From NCBI RefSeq assembly GCF_000518865.1, contig NZ_JAEK01000004.1, forward strand, positions 187,780-251,779: a stretch of DNA of 64,000 nucleotides, in the 5' to 3' direction. Under the pieces are notes generated by a model. It did no database searches. It saw nothing but the letters and a program-made list of their open reading frames with translations, and had not been told where the DNA came from. Below, piece by piece: positions 43,443 to 52,231 of this stretch (its first letter is position 1; each line of letters begins with the position of its first letter). This stretch comes from Bacillus sp. J37 (lineage in GTDB: Bacteria > Bacillota > Bacilli > Bacillales > Bacillaceae). Both the position numbers and the translations under genes were made by a program.

Positions 43443-45127
43443 CTTGTTTCCTCCTGGTATCGTTCCACAAATGAATCAATTGAATAAGCAGCAGGTGACA
43501 GCTGCAACCTATGGCTAAGTTCAACAATTTGCGGAGGGACAATGCCTGCCTTTCTCATTAAAAACAGATCTGAAAACAAGCCTTCCTTGTCACCATCATA
43601 GATCACTTGTCCATCGTGCATGACAACAACACGTGTTGCCCACTCGCTAACCAATTGCATATCATGTGTGGCGATCATGACTAATTCCGTGTGGTGGTCT
43701 AACATATGAATGAATTGAACAAGCTGTTTCCGTGTTGCAATATCAAGGTTTGCCGTTGGTTCATCTAATAGAATAATAGCTGGATCCATCGCTGCCCCAA
43801 TCGCAAGCGAAGCACGCCGTTGTTGCCCCCCGCTCATGAGACGGCTGTCTTTATTCTGCAAATCCACCAAGTTAAAAAGCTCGAGAATATGATCAACTCT
43901 TTCTTTATATCCTTTTCGATTGCGAGCCTTTAAGAAAAATTCAACATCTTTACGAACAGAATCCTCAATAAACATTTGTTCAGGATTTTGGTAAATATAT
44001 GTCACGATATCCGCTAATTGCTCGGGTGAATGTTTTGATGTCAAATGCCCCATCACATTTACGGTTCCGAAAGCAGGCTTGCGAAATCCCGTTAAAAGCC
44101 GCATTAATGTTGACTTTCCGGCTCCATTATTCCCAACAAGAGCTACTTTTTCTCCTTTATAGAAGGTGACATTAATATTTTTTAAGATATGGTGAAAAGA
44201 TCGATCGACCGTCTTATATGAGAATTCAACATTATGAAATGACACTGCTTCTTCCCTTTGTCCTAATGAGATAGATGGTGAACATGTAGTATGATTAGAA
44301 ACTAATTTATTTGTAAAATACTTTTCAGCTTCTGCCAATGTAATTGGAAGAACAGGAGATCCACCAAGTTCAATTGCTGCTTGTGTTACCTGTGGAGGAT
44401 AAATATTGCGTTCCATTAACTCTTCCACAGCTGTAAGTGCTTCTTTAACAGGTCTCTTCCATACAGCTTGCCCATTGTCTACCAACAAAACAGTTGAACA
44501 ATAGTCAGCAATAAACTCTGTATGATGTTCAATAACAATAATTGTTTTACCATAATCTTCATGAAGCTTTTTTAAGATCTCGTACATTTTTTTTGCGTGA
44601 TGCGGATCTAATTGTGCAATTGGTTCATCAAGTACTAGAATATCGGGACTAAGAGCTAGACAGCCGGCAAGTGCAAGTAAATGCTTTTGACCACCGCTGA
44701 GTTGCCACACAAACTCCTGCTCACAATCCTCAAGTTCTACTAACCGGAGAGCTTCCCGAGCACGTTCCTTATAGTCTGCATATCCAAAATTAAGTGGAGC
44801 AAACGCCGCATCTTCAAGCACTCTCGCTTGAACTAGCTGGTTTTCGAAATCCTGATACACATAGCCAACATGTGCTGAAAGGTCGGCAACAGTACTTGTT
44901 GCTACATCCAACCCATTGATCGTCGCCTTACCTTCAAAATCCCCTGTGTAATAATGAGGGATTAAGCCGTTCAATAATTTGCATAATGTGGATTTTCCAC
45001 TTCCATTTCCTCCGATAATGGCTAAAAACTCCCCTTGTTCTACCGTCACATTCATATTCCGTAATATTGCTTCTTCTTCACTTGGATATGTAAAAGTGAC
45101 ATTTTCAATGCTAATGACAGGTTTCAT
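43421..45127 (-). CDS. ECF transporter ATPase, two fused ABC domains
   Basis: A 568-residue protein with two complete ABC ATPase domains. Domain 1 (about 1-235) has GGNGSGKST, LSGGQKHLLALAG and ILVLDEPIAQLDP; domain 2 (about 290-545) has GNNGAGKST, MSGGQQRRASLAI and IILLDEPTANLDI. Such fused A-A proteins drive ECF vitamin and metal importers (like YkoD). The ATG at 45127 overlaps the S component stop by 4 bp; the longer frame from 45217 lies inside the S gene and is rejected. Both domains look catalytically intact. Confidence 0.92.
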   Translation of the reverse strand: MKPVISIENVTFTYPSEEEAILRNMNVTVEQGEFLAIIGGNGSGKSTLCKLLNGLIPHYYTGDFEGKATINGLDVATSTVADLSAHVGYVYQDFENQLVQARVLEDAAFAPLNFGYADYKERAREALRLVELEDCEQEFVWQLSGGQKHLLALAGCLALSPDILVLDEPIAQLDPHHAKKMYEILKKLHEDYGKTIIVIEHHTEFIADYCSTVLLVDNGQAVWKRPVKEALTAVEELMERNIYPPQVTQAAIELGGSPVLPITLAEAEKYFTNKLVSNHTTCSPSISLGQREEAVSFHNVEFSYKTVDRSFHHILKNINVTFYKGEKVALVGNNGAGKSTLMRLLTGFRKPAFGTVNVMGHLTSKHSPEQLADIVTYIYQNPEQMFIEDSVRKDVEFFLKARNRKGYKERVDHILELFNLVDLQNKDSRLMSGGQQRRASLAIGAAMDPAIILLDEPTANLDIATRKQLVQFIHMLDHHTELVMIATHDMQLVSEWATRVVVMHDGQVIYDGDKEGLFSDLFLMRKAGIVPPQIVELSHRLQLSPAAYSIDSFVERYQEETRWNMQKA

Positions 45128-45981
45128 GCTGCATTTTTCCTTTCTTTTTTGGAACGGAAAATCGTCATATATATTATTAGTGCTGCAACAATCCCTGCTA
45201 CTCCAATACTGATCCATGTTAATCTTGATTCAGAGTCTTCAGCAAACGAAGCTTCCCATTCAAAGACATTTAAGTCTGTTTCAGATAAAAATTCAAACCC
45301 AAATGCAGAAAACGCAAGAATGACTGATAAAATAACAAGCTTTGGATGCAGAATTCCGCGAATGGAGTGTGCATTCTCACGAGTCCGCGGTTTCATACCG
45401 AGCAGTGGTTCTATTTTTCCATATAAACGCGGGACAAGATACAAGGTAGGTAATAAAGCAAATAAAATTCCTGAAAACAAAACATCATTTAAAAAGGCAA
45501 AACCTTCAACAATAACAACACTTTCTGCAAGTCCCGGAAGTACTTCAAAGTCATCAACACCTATCCAAACCTTTCCTATATCAACCATCATGCTAATTAA
45601 CTGATGAATAATGACTCCCGAAATCGCAGCAATACCTACTTGGCGCTTGCTTGTTGGGTCACTTACCATAACCCCAGCGATATACATTGCCAAAGAAAAG
45701 GCAATAAATTTTTCAAGCTCTCCAAAACCCCCAAATTGACCGAGCATTAATTCACCAAAAATCACTTCACCTAATGCTGCACCTACAGCTGCGTACAATG
45801 GATGAAACAAGATACAAAGAGTTAGAGGAATAAAAGCAAAATACTCAATAGAGAATTCAACAGGACCTAGATACACGGATGGGACAAGTTCTGTAATCAT
45901 GTTTGATAAGCCGTAAAGAGACATGGATAAGATAAAAACCATCATTTTTTGAGACTGTGTTAATGTGTACTGTTTTTTCAT
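45124..45981 (-). CDS. ECF transporter S component, substrate unknown
   Basis: A 285-residue membrane protein that is the probable substrate-binding subunit of the ECF transporter. It has the early SxxLYGLSNMITELVPSVYLGPVEFS and FIPLTLCILFHPLYAAVGAALGE segments typical of S components, about six core helices, and then a C-terminal extension with two more hydrophobic stretches, which makes it longer than most (about 180-210). None of the riboflavin, thiamin, biotin or cobalt signatures is obvious. It is the first gene of the operon; the ATG at 45981 follows GGAGGG. The neighbouring PHP phosphoesterase and RpiR regulator suggest a phosphorylated or sugar-like ligand. Confidence 0.75.
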   Translation of the reverse strand: MKKQYTLTQSQKMMVFILSMSLYGLSNMITELVPSVYLGPVEFSIEYFAFIPLTLCILFHPLYAAVGAALGEVIFGELMLGQFGGFGELEKFIAFSLAMYIAGVMVSDPTSKRQVGIAAISGVIIHQLISMMVDIGKVWIGVDDFEVLPGLAESVVIVEGFAFLNDVLFSGILFALLPTLYLVPRLYGKIEPLLGMKPRTRENAHSIRGILHPKLVILSVILAFSAFGFEFLSETDLNVFEWEASFAEDSESRLTWISIGVAGIVAALIIYMTIFRSKKERKNAA

Positions 45982-46144
45982 TGTATTCCCTCCTTTTGTT
46001 ATTTCTTCTTTATTTTAAGAAGGGAATTTAAACCTGTGATAGTGTTCATGTAAAGCTTATGTAAAATTATTATCATTTTCTTTCATTTTGATATTTTTTT
46101 ATCAAAACATGCTAGCATAATAGAAAAAGGAGGATGCTAAGCTA

Positions 46145-46960
46145 ATGTTTGAGTTACATGCCCTTTCACAAAGTCAACTAAAAATAGGACGGTGGATACT
46201 CCATAATGAATCCACGGTGATGATCGCAACTGAAAAAGATATTGCACAAGCAGTTGGAGTATCTGTTGCATCCGTATCACGTTTTTGGAAAACCATAGGA
46301 TATGAGAATTTAAAAGCTTATAAACAAAAATTAAAGGAAAAGCGTGACATCACTCCGGCAAAAAAGATATTAAAAACCGTGATTGACTTGGAGTATACAG
46401 ACGTTCAACGTCATCATTTAAATCGCAGTATCCATCATCTTCAATCAACTTTGAACCATTTTCAGAGAGATCAGTTTGAAGAAGCAATCAACATCATTCG
46501 TAAAGTAAAATGTCTGTTTATCTATGCTCCCGGCCCTTCTCTCAGTCTTGGAGAGCTTTTAACCTATCGGCTTAGACGCTACGGAATAGATGTAAAATTG
46601 ATCAAATGGATGGGAAGCGAGATATTGGAGGAACTTATTCACATTAATAATCAACGTGCAGTATTACTATTCAGCTTTAGCCGATTATTAAAAGAAGCCG
46701 AGGTTCTTTTAAAACATGCAAAAGATACAAGGTGCAGCACGATCGTAATAAGTGATGAATTCATGCTCGATACTCCCTATCCTGTTGATGTGTTTTTGTA
46801 TGCAGAACGTGGAGAAAAAGATGAATTCCACTCTATGATTGCACCGCTTTTTTTAATAGAAAACTTAATAGTGGAAATAGGTAAAACAGAAGACTCCATG
46901 ATTCATATGGAGTTACTAGATAAGATGCGAAAACTATACAAGGAGGATCTTCCGAGGTGA
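46145..46960 (+). CDS. MurR/RpiR-family transcriptional regulator
   Basis: A 271-residue regulator with an N-terminal helix-turn-helix of the RpiR type (residues about 5-75; EKDIAQAVGVSVASVSRFWK) and a C-terminal SIS-like domain (about 105-250) that normally binds a phosphosugar. It is divergent from the ECF operon with a 163-bp gap, so it probably controls it. In the SIS part the usual GxSxS phosphate loop is replaced by YAPGPSLSLG, and later LFSFSRL stands in the second loop. The ATG at 46145 follows AGGAGG at 11 nt. Confidence 0.87.
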   Translation: MFELHALSQSQLKIGRWILHNESTVMIATEKDIAQAVGVSVASVSRFWKTIGYENLKAYKQKLKEKRDITPAKKILKTVIDLEYTDVQRHHLNRSIHHLQSTLNHFQRDQFEEAINIIRKVKCLFIYAPGPSLSLGELLTYRLRRYGIDVKLIKWMGSEILEELIHINNQRAVLLFSFSRLLKEAEVLLKHAKDTRCSTIVISDEFMLDTPYPVDVFLYAERGEKDEFHSMIAPLFLIENLIVEIGKTEDSMIHMELLDKMRKLYKEDLPR

Positions 46961-46996
46961 ATAGAAGTTTTAGGAGAATGTCCTAAATTTCTCAGC

Positions 46997-47058
46997 AAAA
47001 AAAGAGTGACCAAAAAGTCCAATATTCCAGACATTTTTAGTGTCACTCCTAATTTTTT
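46997..47058. terminator. Bidirectional terminator between the RpiR regulator and dedA
   Basis: GAGTGAC and GTCACTC form the base of a long imperfect hairpin, with seven A residues on the left (T-run for the minus strand) and TTTTTT on the right (T-run for the plus strand). It serves both convergent genes. Confidence 0.8.
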
Positions 47059-47071
47059 ATTACCGGCAGAA

Positions 47072-47680
47072 TCACTTCTTTTTTCTCGTTTTAATAAAGA
47101 AAATAACAAAAGCAATCGCAAGTAAAGCCAAAATGACATACACGACATCAGAGTATATATCCATTTTTTCAACAATGGCTTCCCACGAGGAACCAACCGA
47201 TGCACCCAGATTCACTAAGACAATATTCCAAATGAGTGTTCCAAGTGTTGTTAAAAGAAAGAATAACCCCAGCTTCATATTTGACATCCCTGCTGGAATC
47301 GAAATCAGACTGCGAATTAATGGGACAAATCGACAAAAGAAAACCGTCCAAGGTCCATACTTATCAAACCAGGCATCAGCTTTGTGGATATCTTTCTTTG
47401 TCAAACGTAGAATATGGCCCCATTTTTCTACGATTTTATCTAGTCTTTCAACATCAAGCTGCAACCCGATAAAATATAGTACACCAGCCCCTATGACAGA
47501 ACCGATTGTTGAAGCAATGACAACTCCCGTTATTGATAGATTCGTCGTAGTGGTCATGAAACCGCCAAAAGTTAAAATTACTTCTGAGGGAATGGGAGGG
47601 AATATATTTTCTAAAGCAATAAGTAGCATAATCCCTACATAACCGTAATTCTCCATAACTGACATTAACCAATTTTCCAT
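47072..47680 (-). CDS. DedA-family membrane protein
   Basis: A 202-residue DedA/VTT-domain protein, a group now linked to recycling of undecaprenyl phosphate and membrane homeostasis. The family's marks are seen: ENIFPPIPSEVILTFGG near residues 24-40, FFCRFVPLIRSLISIPAG near 113-130, and a C-terminal pair of helices followed by KTRKKK. About five to six helices. The ATG at 47680 follows AAGGAG. It lies 43 bp after corA on the same strand, without an intervening terminator, so the two may be cotranscribed. Confidence 0.92.
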   Translation of the reverse strand: MENWLMSVMENYGYVGIMLLIALENIFPPIPSEVILTFGGFMTTTTNLSITGVVIASTIGSVIGAGVLYFIGLQLDVERLDKIVEKWGHILRLTKKDIHKADAWFDKYGPWTVFFCRFVPLIRSLISIPAGMSNMKLGLFFLLTTLGTLIWNIVLVNLGASVGSSWEAIVEKMDIYSDVVYVILALLAIAFVIFFIKTRKKK

Positions 47681-47723
47681 AATTTCTCCTTATCCTTTTA
47701 ACAATTTTTCATACTATTCCTAG

Positions 47724-48680
47724 TTACTTAAACCAGCCTTTGCTTTTGAACCACAATAACATTAAAATTCCTATCACTACCATTAAGCCCAATGATAAAA
47801 AGTAGCCATATTTCCATGTTAACTCAGGCATATTCTCAAAATTCATACCGTAAATTCCTGCGATAAATGTTAACGGAGCAAAGATGGAGGTAATAATTGT
47901 AAGAACCTTCATGACATTATTTGTTTGATGTGAGTTTAATGAGAGATAACTGTCTCGTATGTCAGCTGTTACTTCTCTATTTGACATAACCATTTCTGAT
48001 AGCTTCAAAAGATGGTCATAAATATCAGAAAAATACTCTCTTCTTTCTCTTATCCCATGTAAGTGATGAGAATTTAACATACGGTAGAGTAAATCACGCA
48101 TTGGATGCACACTGTGTCTTAAGTTTAACAGCATATGTCTTGTATCAAATAACTCATTCATTAACACAGTCATCGATTTGTTTTGTGTATTGTCTTCAAT
48201 TTTGTCCAGCCGGTCTTCTATTTTATATATAAGTGGAAAATAATTATCCACAATCTTGTCTAAAATTTGATAGAACACATAGAAGCTGTCCCATTTCTCC
48301 GTATTTTTTTGCTCCAATAATCTGTCCCAGACCTGTGCTACTTCTTTCGCCGGCATACGATGAAAGGTCACAATAAATTTTTCACCTACAAAAAAGTCAA
48401 TTTCTTCTTTATAGATTTCATTGTCTTGTTCTCTGACTATATGGGTGACATAGAAGCTATGATCATCATAATAATCCAGCTTTGGACGCTGAAGGACTTG
48501 AATACAATCTTCAATCGCAAGCGGATGGAAACGGAATGTGTACGCAAGATGCTTGATCTCATCATCACTAGGTTCATGAAAATCTACCCAAAACCACTTA
48601 TATTGATCTAAATCTGCGTCATGTATCGAGAGATTCTTTTCTATTTGATTGTCATATGTAATCCCAACTACATTTATCAT
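47724..48680 (-). CDS. corA: CorA-family magnesium transporter
   Basis: A 318-residue CorA-type divalent cation channel. A long cytoplasmic N-terminal domain of mixed strands and helices is followed by two membrane helices at the C-terminus (about 258-278 and 293-312). The signature GMN is present in AGIYGMNFENMPE between them, and a short basic tail KSKGWFK ends the protein. The ATG at 48680 follows CAGGTG; an earlier frame from 48698 has no site. Magnesium is the usual substrate, though some relatives move cobalt, nickel or zinc. Confidence 0.92.
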   Translation of the reverse strand: MINVVGITYDNQIEKNLSIHDADLDQYKWFWVDFHEPSDDEIKHLAYTFRFHPLAIEDCIQVLQRPKLDYYDDHSFYVTHIVREQDNEIYKEEIDFFVGEKFIVTFHRMPAKEVAQVWDRLLEQKNTEKWDSFYVFYQILDKIVDNYFPLIYKIEDRLDKIEDNTQNKSMTVLMNELFDTRHMLLNLRHSVHPMRDLLYRMLNSHHLHGIRERREYFSDIYDHLLKLSEMVMSNREVTADIRDSYLSLNSHQTNNVMKVLTIITSIFAPLTFIAGIYGMNFENMPELTWKYGYFLSLGLMVVIGILMLLWFKSKGWFK

Positions 48681-48833
48681 AAAAAGCACCTGCTTCATAC
48701 TTTTTCAAGAAACATATCCTGTTCTTTTCCGCCAAACAACTCTTCTAGAGAAAATATTGTAACAAAAATTCACCCTCAATGAAATGGTAGGTAGGAACGG
48801 TTTCTTATTTCTGTTTAATAATAGCACAGAAAC

Positions 48834-48888
48834 GGGGGGACAGGTACCATGTCCCAGTGCTTCGCTGGGACGAGGTACCTGTCCCCCT
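48834..48888. repeat. Large palindrome with GGGGGACAGGTACC arms
   Basis: Outer arms GGGGGACAGGTACC and GGTACCTGTCCCCC (48835-48848 and 48874-48887) enclose inner arms GTCCCAG and CTGGGAC and a TGCTTCG loop. It could form a long cruciform or RNA hairpin. It lies between corA and the cupin gene, which diverge, so it is not a terminator for either. Related elements are at 33473 and 41791. Confidence 0.8.
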
Positions 48889-48962
48889 GTTCCACACATT
48901 CACCTACTATCCAGTTTTAACATAAATTGGGTAGAGCATTAAAAATGAGGAGGAAGAAAAGT

Positions 48963-49583
48963 ATGGCCTTTAATACACAAACAGCGCAATTCACCTTTGA
49001 TTTAAATAAAAGTCCGCTTATGAAAAAAGATAAAAACAATTACATTAACGTTTTAGGTGTCCAGCAATTAAACACACTTAAAAATGTTTCATTACTTGAT
49101 ATTTTCCTTAGTGCTAATAATGTGGTTGAACCACACTATCATCAGAATGCGGCTGAACTTGTTTATTGTATTTCCGGTGCAGCGGTTGTCTCCATATTGA
49201 ATCCAAATACGAAACAAATTGAGAACTTCCCAATTACGCCTGGTCAAGTAGCAAATGTCCCAAAAGCATGGTGGCATTATGAAGTAGCTACGGTCGACAA
49301 CACTCACTTGCTTGCTATTTTTGATGCAGCTACTCCGGAAGTTATTCTAGGTTCAGATCTATTAAAATTAACGCCTTCAAATATAATGGCTCACACATAC
49401 TGTATGGATGAATCTAAATGGAAAGAGGCAATCAAACCTGTTACACCATCCACTTTTATCGGCCCTACCAAAAATTGCAAAAAGCCACAAAATCGTTCCC
49501 AAAAATCTTCACAATATCAAAATCAACAAGATTGGAACTATTCACAGCAACAGTATTATACGTACTTTCCATACCATTATTAG
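48963..49583 (+). CDS. Cupin-domain protein with Gln/Tyr-rich tail
   Basis: A 206-residue protein with one cupin barrel. The first conserved motif appears as PHYHQNAAELVYCISG (two His and a Glu that bind metal), the second as GQVANVPKAWWHYEV with His. Similar oxalate decarboxylase-like cupins occur in Bacillus, sometimes in spore coats. The last 40 residues are rich in Gln, Asn, Ser and Tyr with no regular fold, which fits a cell-surface or spore-layer role, but this is inference. The ATG at 48963 follows GAGGAGG; the frame also opens at 48927 without a site. Confidence 0.83.
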   Translation: MAFNTQTAQFTFDLNKSPLMKKDKNNYINVLGVQQLNTLKNVSLLDIFLSANNVVEPHYHQNAAELVYCISGAAVVSILNPNTKQIENFPITPGQVANVPKAWWHYEVATVDNTHLLAIFDAATPEVILGSDLLKLTPSNIMAHTYCMDESKWKEAIKPVTPSTFIGPTKNCKKPQNRSQKSSQYQNQQDWNYSQQQYYTYFPYHY

Positions 49584-49594
49584 GGATAAGTATT

Positions 49595-49624
49595 AAAAAG
49601 GACGAGATCATCCCTCGTCCTTTT
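49595..49624. terminator. Bidirectional terminator between the cupin and nitroreductase genes
   Basis: AAAAGGACGAG pairs with CTCGTCCTTTT around a short loop, flanked by A and T runs on the two sides. It separates the convergent cupin and nitroreductase genes. Confidence 0.88.
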
Positions 49625-50108
49625 ATGGTAAGTATTTAATTTTCTCCTGAATTGGTCTTCTGTCTTTTGGAGCATTGATTTCCTCCGGATATCCGACACC
49701 TAGTACTCCAACTACATCATATTCTTCTGAAACACCTAGTATTTCACGGTTTTTTTGAGCGTTTCCTACCGATGACCAGAATGTTCCTGCTCCTTCTTCC
49801 CATGCAGCTAAATTAAAATTTTGAACAAAACATGCTGTAGTGATCAAGTTTTCATATGTTTCGATTTCTGTTGCACCATGTTTAGATAATATGGCAAGAA
49901 CAACTGGTGCACCAAAGAAGTCTGCTTTATGATTCAACTTAGCTCTCGTTTCTTCTCCAATAACCAGCACTTCCCAAGGTTCTGTCATTTTATGATTGGG
50001 TGCCATAGTACCAGCTTGAAGCCATTTGTTCAATAGCTCTTTTTCAATAGAATCAGATTTAAAGTTTTTGATCGTACGACGGGAATGAATAGTTTCAAGT
50101 ATTTTCAA
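49623..50108 (-). CDS. Nitroreductase-family FMN oxidoreductase
   Basis: A 161-residue, minimal nitroreductase-like flavoprotein. The FMN-binding N-terminal motif is HSRRTIKNFKSD, followed by APNHKMTEPWEVLVIG and the C-terminal VGVLGVGYPEE. Such enzymes reduce quinones, nitro compounds or act as dehalogenases; the short length leaves few extra elements. The ATG at 50108 is 24 bp behind a MarR-type regulator gene, and the two are probably one unit controlled by that repressor in response to electrophiles. Confidence 0.88.
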   Translation of the reverse strand: MKILETIHSRRTIKNFKSDSIEKELLNKWLQAGTMAPNHKMTEPWEVLVIGEETRAKLNHKADFFGAPVVLAILSKHGATEIETYENLITTACFVQNFNLAAWEEGAGTFWSSVGNAQKNREILGVSEEYDVVGVLGVGYPEEINAPKDRRPIQEKIKYLP

Positions 50109-50132
50109 GAAAAAGCCCTCCTATTTGGAAAA

Positions 50133-50579
50133 TCATTTATTTTCCTTGTGATTAAGATTGTATGTCATTTTCTTTAAGATGTTCACGAGTATTTCTTGTT
50201 CCTCTGAAGTAAGCTGATTAAACGGACCTGCCAGCAACTCTATTTGAGCATCTTTCATTTTCATAATCGTTTCTTTTCCTGTATCTGTTAAGGTCACTAC
50301 CTTTGTTCTAGCGTCTTGTTGATTTGTTTCCCGAAAAACCATACCAGCTAACTCCAGGCGATCAATCATTTGAGACATGGAACTTGAACGAACTTCCAAC
50401 TGATCTGCAAGCTGGCCAATAGAACAACTACCGTGTTTCCAAAGGAAGCGAAGAATGATCCACTGTGTCTTCGTCATCTCTGTTGTTTTATGATTACTTC
50501 TCTGATTTCGCTTCATAGATCGGCCGATCGCTTGAAAACAATCCACGAACTGTTCCAGCTGCTGGTCACGTGATTTCAT
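50133..50579 (-). CDS. MarR-family transcriptional regulator
   Basis: A 148-residue winged-helix regulator. The DNA-recognition region is QLADQLEVRSSSMSQMIDRLE near 60-80 with the wing RETNQQDARTKVVTLTDTGKE, which contains the family's DxR motif. N- and C-terminal helices make the dimer. The second ATG, at 50579, best fits the GAGGTGA site; ATG 50582 and GTG 50588 are alternatives. It is the first gene of a two-gene unit with a nitroreductase and is expected to repress it. Confidence 0.88.
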   Translation of the reverse strand: MKSRDQQLEQFVDCFQAIGRSMKRNQRSNHKTTEMTKTQWIILRFLWKHGSCSIGQLADQLEVRSSSMSQMIDRLELAGMVFRETNQQDARTKVVTLTDTGKETIMKMKDAQIELLAGPFNQLTSEEQEILVNILKKMTYNLNHKENK

Positions 50580-50670
50580 CATCTTCACCTCACAACTAAA
50601 TTATATAGCGATCCTAAATATTAGTCAATGCGAGTAAAGTATCTTTATAACAATTTATAAGCAGTCTTTT

Positions 50671-50805
50671 TCATTCTTTATTTTTTATTTCCTCCAATAA
50701 TGATATTACTTTTTCATTTTGTTCTATTAAAATATCGTTTTGCCTTCTCAGCCTTGTGAAATCAAATAAGAATACGATTAAAATAATAATGATCATGATC
50801 ACCAT
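50671..50805 (-). CDS. Small single-pass membrane protein, 44 residues
   Basis: A 44-residue frame with an N-terminal membrane helix (VIMIIIILIVFLFDF) followed by a basic patch RLRRQ and a short coiled coil (IEQNEKVISLLEEIKNKE). It resembles YrzO-like small membrane proteins of Bacillus in layout, but identity cannot be claimed. A GGGGGG tract 11-17 nt before the ATG is a weak site. Codon use looks like real coding. The rest of 50806-51043 is AT-rich with no other gene seen. Confidence 0.5.
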   Translation of the reverse strand: MVIMIIIILIVFLFDFTRLRRQNDILIEQNEKVISLLEEIKNKE

Positions 50806-51043
50806 AAATAGTACAGCCCCCTATTTTTTAGATTAAACCCAATTTTATATACCCTGCTTATAACTATAACAAGTTCCCTTTTTTATACAACCTTCCAGTT
50901 AAAAATACTTCTTATTCATAAACAAAAGTATAAAACGTCCATCATATTGTTTGACATATTTTAAACATTTTAATATTATGTTTATATAAACAACAAACAT
51001 AAATTCATTTTGTTTATACGTAAACACCGAGGAGTGTATGAAT

Positions 51044-51799
51044 ATGGAAACATCCAGTCTATTTTGGGAAGCAACCCTTGAAGAGCTGAAACAGGGATAC
51101 ATCGAAACTAAAGACTCTTATACTTGTTTGTTATGTGAGAAAAAAATCGAAAAAGGGATTGTTTATCCTTATGAAGATAGACTTTACGAGGCAGAAAGAT
51201 TTATGAGGGTCCATATTGAAAGCACTCATCACAGTGTTTTTGATTATTTAATTGGAATGGATAAAAAACTAACAGGTCTAACCGAACATCAAAAGCGTCT
51301 TTTACAGCTTTTTTATCAAGGGAAAAGTGACAAAGACATTCAAAATGAACTAAACATTGGAAGCACCTCAACAATTCGTCAGCACCGATTTGCTTTAAAA
51401 GAAAAGGAACGACAAGCGAAGACATATTTAGCAATGATGGAGTTATTAAAAGAAAAGGATGAATTTGCTCCTGCTTTTCTACCCGTCCATAAAACAGCCA
51501 CAATGGTAGATGACAGGTACAATATTACTCAAGATGAACAAGAAAAAATAATAAACAAATACTTTCCGGCAGGAACACGCAAGGCCTTGAGTAAATTCCC
51601 ACCAAAAGAAAAACAAAGACTTGTTGTGCTTAGAGAAATTGCCGGAGCACTAAAATCAGAACATATCTACAATGAAAAAGAGCTCAATCAGACGTTAAAA
51701 GGCTTTTATGAAGATTATGCTCTGATCAGAAGATATTTAATTGAATACGGATTTATTGACCGTAAATCAGATGGAAGTCAGTATTGGCTAAGAAAATAA
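51044..51799 (+). CDS. DUF2087-domain regulator with Zn-finger-like N-terminus and HTH
   Basis: A 251-residue protein with three parts. Residues about 20-70 carry CLLCEKKIEKG and a later HIESTHH, a possible Cys2-His2 zinc site. Residues about 80-130 form a LuxR-like helix-turn-helix (LTEHQKRLLQLFYQGKSDKD, then STSTIRQHRFALKEKE). The C-terminal domain is DUF2087: FPPKEKQRLVVLREIAGAL to DYALIRRYLIEYGFIDRKSDGSQYW. DUF2087 proteins are thought to be transcription regulators. The ATG at 51044 fits GAGGAG at 9 nt better than the ATG at 51038. It precedes a GIY-YIG gene by 22 bp. Confidence 0.82.
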   Translation: METSSLFWEATLEELKQGYIETKDSYTCLLCEKKIEKGIVYPYEDRLYEAERFMRVHIESTHHSVFDYLIGMDKKLTGLTEHQKRLLQLFYQGKSDKDIQNELNIGSTSTIRQHRFALKEKERQAKTYLAMMELLKEKDEFAPAFLPVHKTATMVDDRYNITQDEQEKIINKYFPAGTRKALSKFPPKEKQRLVVLREIAGALKSEHIYNEKELNQTLKGFYEDYALIRRYLIEYGFIDRKSDGSQYWLRK

Positions 51800-51821
51800 G
51801 GGGAACAAGGAGGAAAACATC

Positions 51822-52172
51822 ATGGACCGTAAAAAAGAATTGAAACATCAATATAAAGAAATACCCATTGAAGCAGGTGTTTATCAAATTAAAAACGAAA
51901 AAAATAATAAAGTCTTTATTGGTAGCACCAGAAACTTTAAAAATTTAAATGGGAAAAAATTCATGTTAGAAACAAATGGGTTCGTTCCTAACCAACAACT
52001 ACAAAAAGAATGGAATGAATTTGGGAAAGATGCCTTCACATTTACTATTTTAGAAAAACTAAAAAAGAAAGACGATCCTTATTTTAATGAAAAGGAGGCT
52101 TTAGCCCTTCTTGAGGAAAAATGGCTGGAACAGACTCAGCCATATGGAGAGAAAGGTTATCATAAAAAATAA
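51822..52172 (+). CDS. GIY-YIG-domain protein
   Basis: A 116-residue protein with the small GIY-YIG nuclease fold. The first motif is GVYQI and the second VFIGSTRNF (in place of the usual YIG), followed by an Arg in the expected position and later the conserved Asn/Glu-type residues in a helix ending LLEEKWLEQTQPY. Such minimal proteins are of unknown function in Bacillus. It is cotranscribed with the DUF2087 regulator gene and has AGGAGG upstream of the ATG. Catalytic ability is uncertain because of the altered motif. Confidence 0.78.
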   Translation: MDRKKELKHQYKEIPIEAGVYQIKNEKNNKVFIGSTRNFKNLNGKKFMLETNGFVPNQQLQKEWNEFGKDAFTFTILEKLKKKDDPYFNEKEALALLEEKWLEQTQPYGEKGYHKK

Positions 52173-52191
52173 ATGTTATTTTAGTGGCATT

Positions 52192-52216
52192 AGGACTTGG
52201 CGAAAAACCAAGTCCT
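52192..52216. other. Stem-loop after the GIY-YIG gene
   Basis: AGGACTTGG and CCAAGTCCT form a perfect 9-bp stem with a seven-base loop. No T-run follows on either strand, so termination would be weak. It lies between the GIY-YIG gene and a convergent small gene. Confidence 0.65.
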
Positions 52217-52231
52217 TACGTAATGAAATGA

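Noticed and set aside
46060-46085. Fur-box-like TTATTATCATTTTC near the ECF promoter
   Set aside because: Only one half matches; there is no inverted repeat comparable to the perfect site at 11525.
47040-47642. Plus-strand frame of 200 codons over dedA
   Set aside because: Complete overlap with a clear DedA gene on the other strand and no ribosome binding site or domain.
48705-48899. Minus-strand frame of 64 codons upstream of corA
   Set aside because: Runs through the large palindrome, no ribosome binding site, no protein features.
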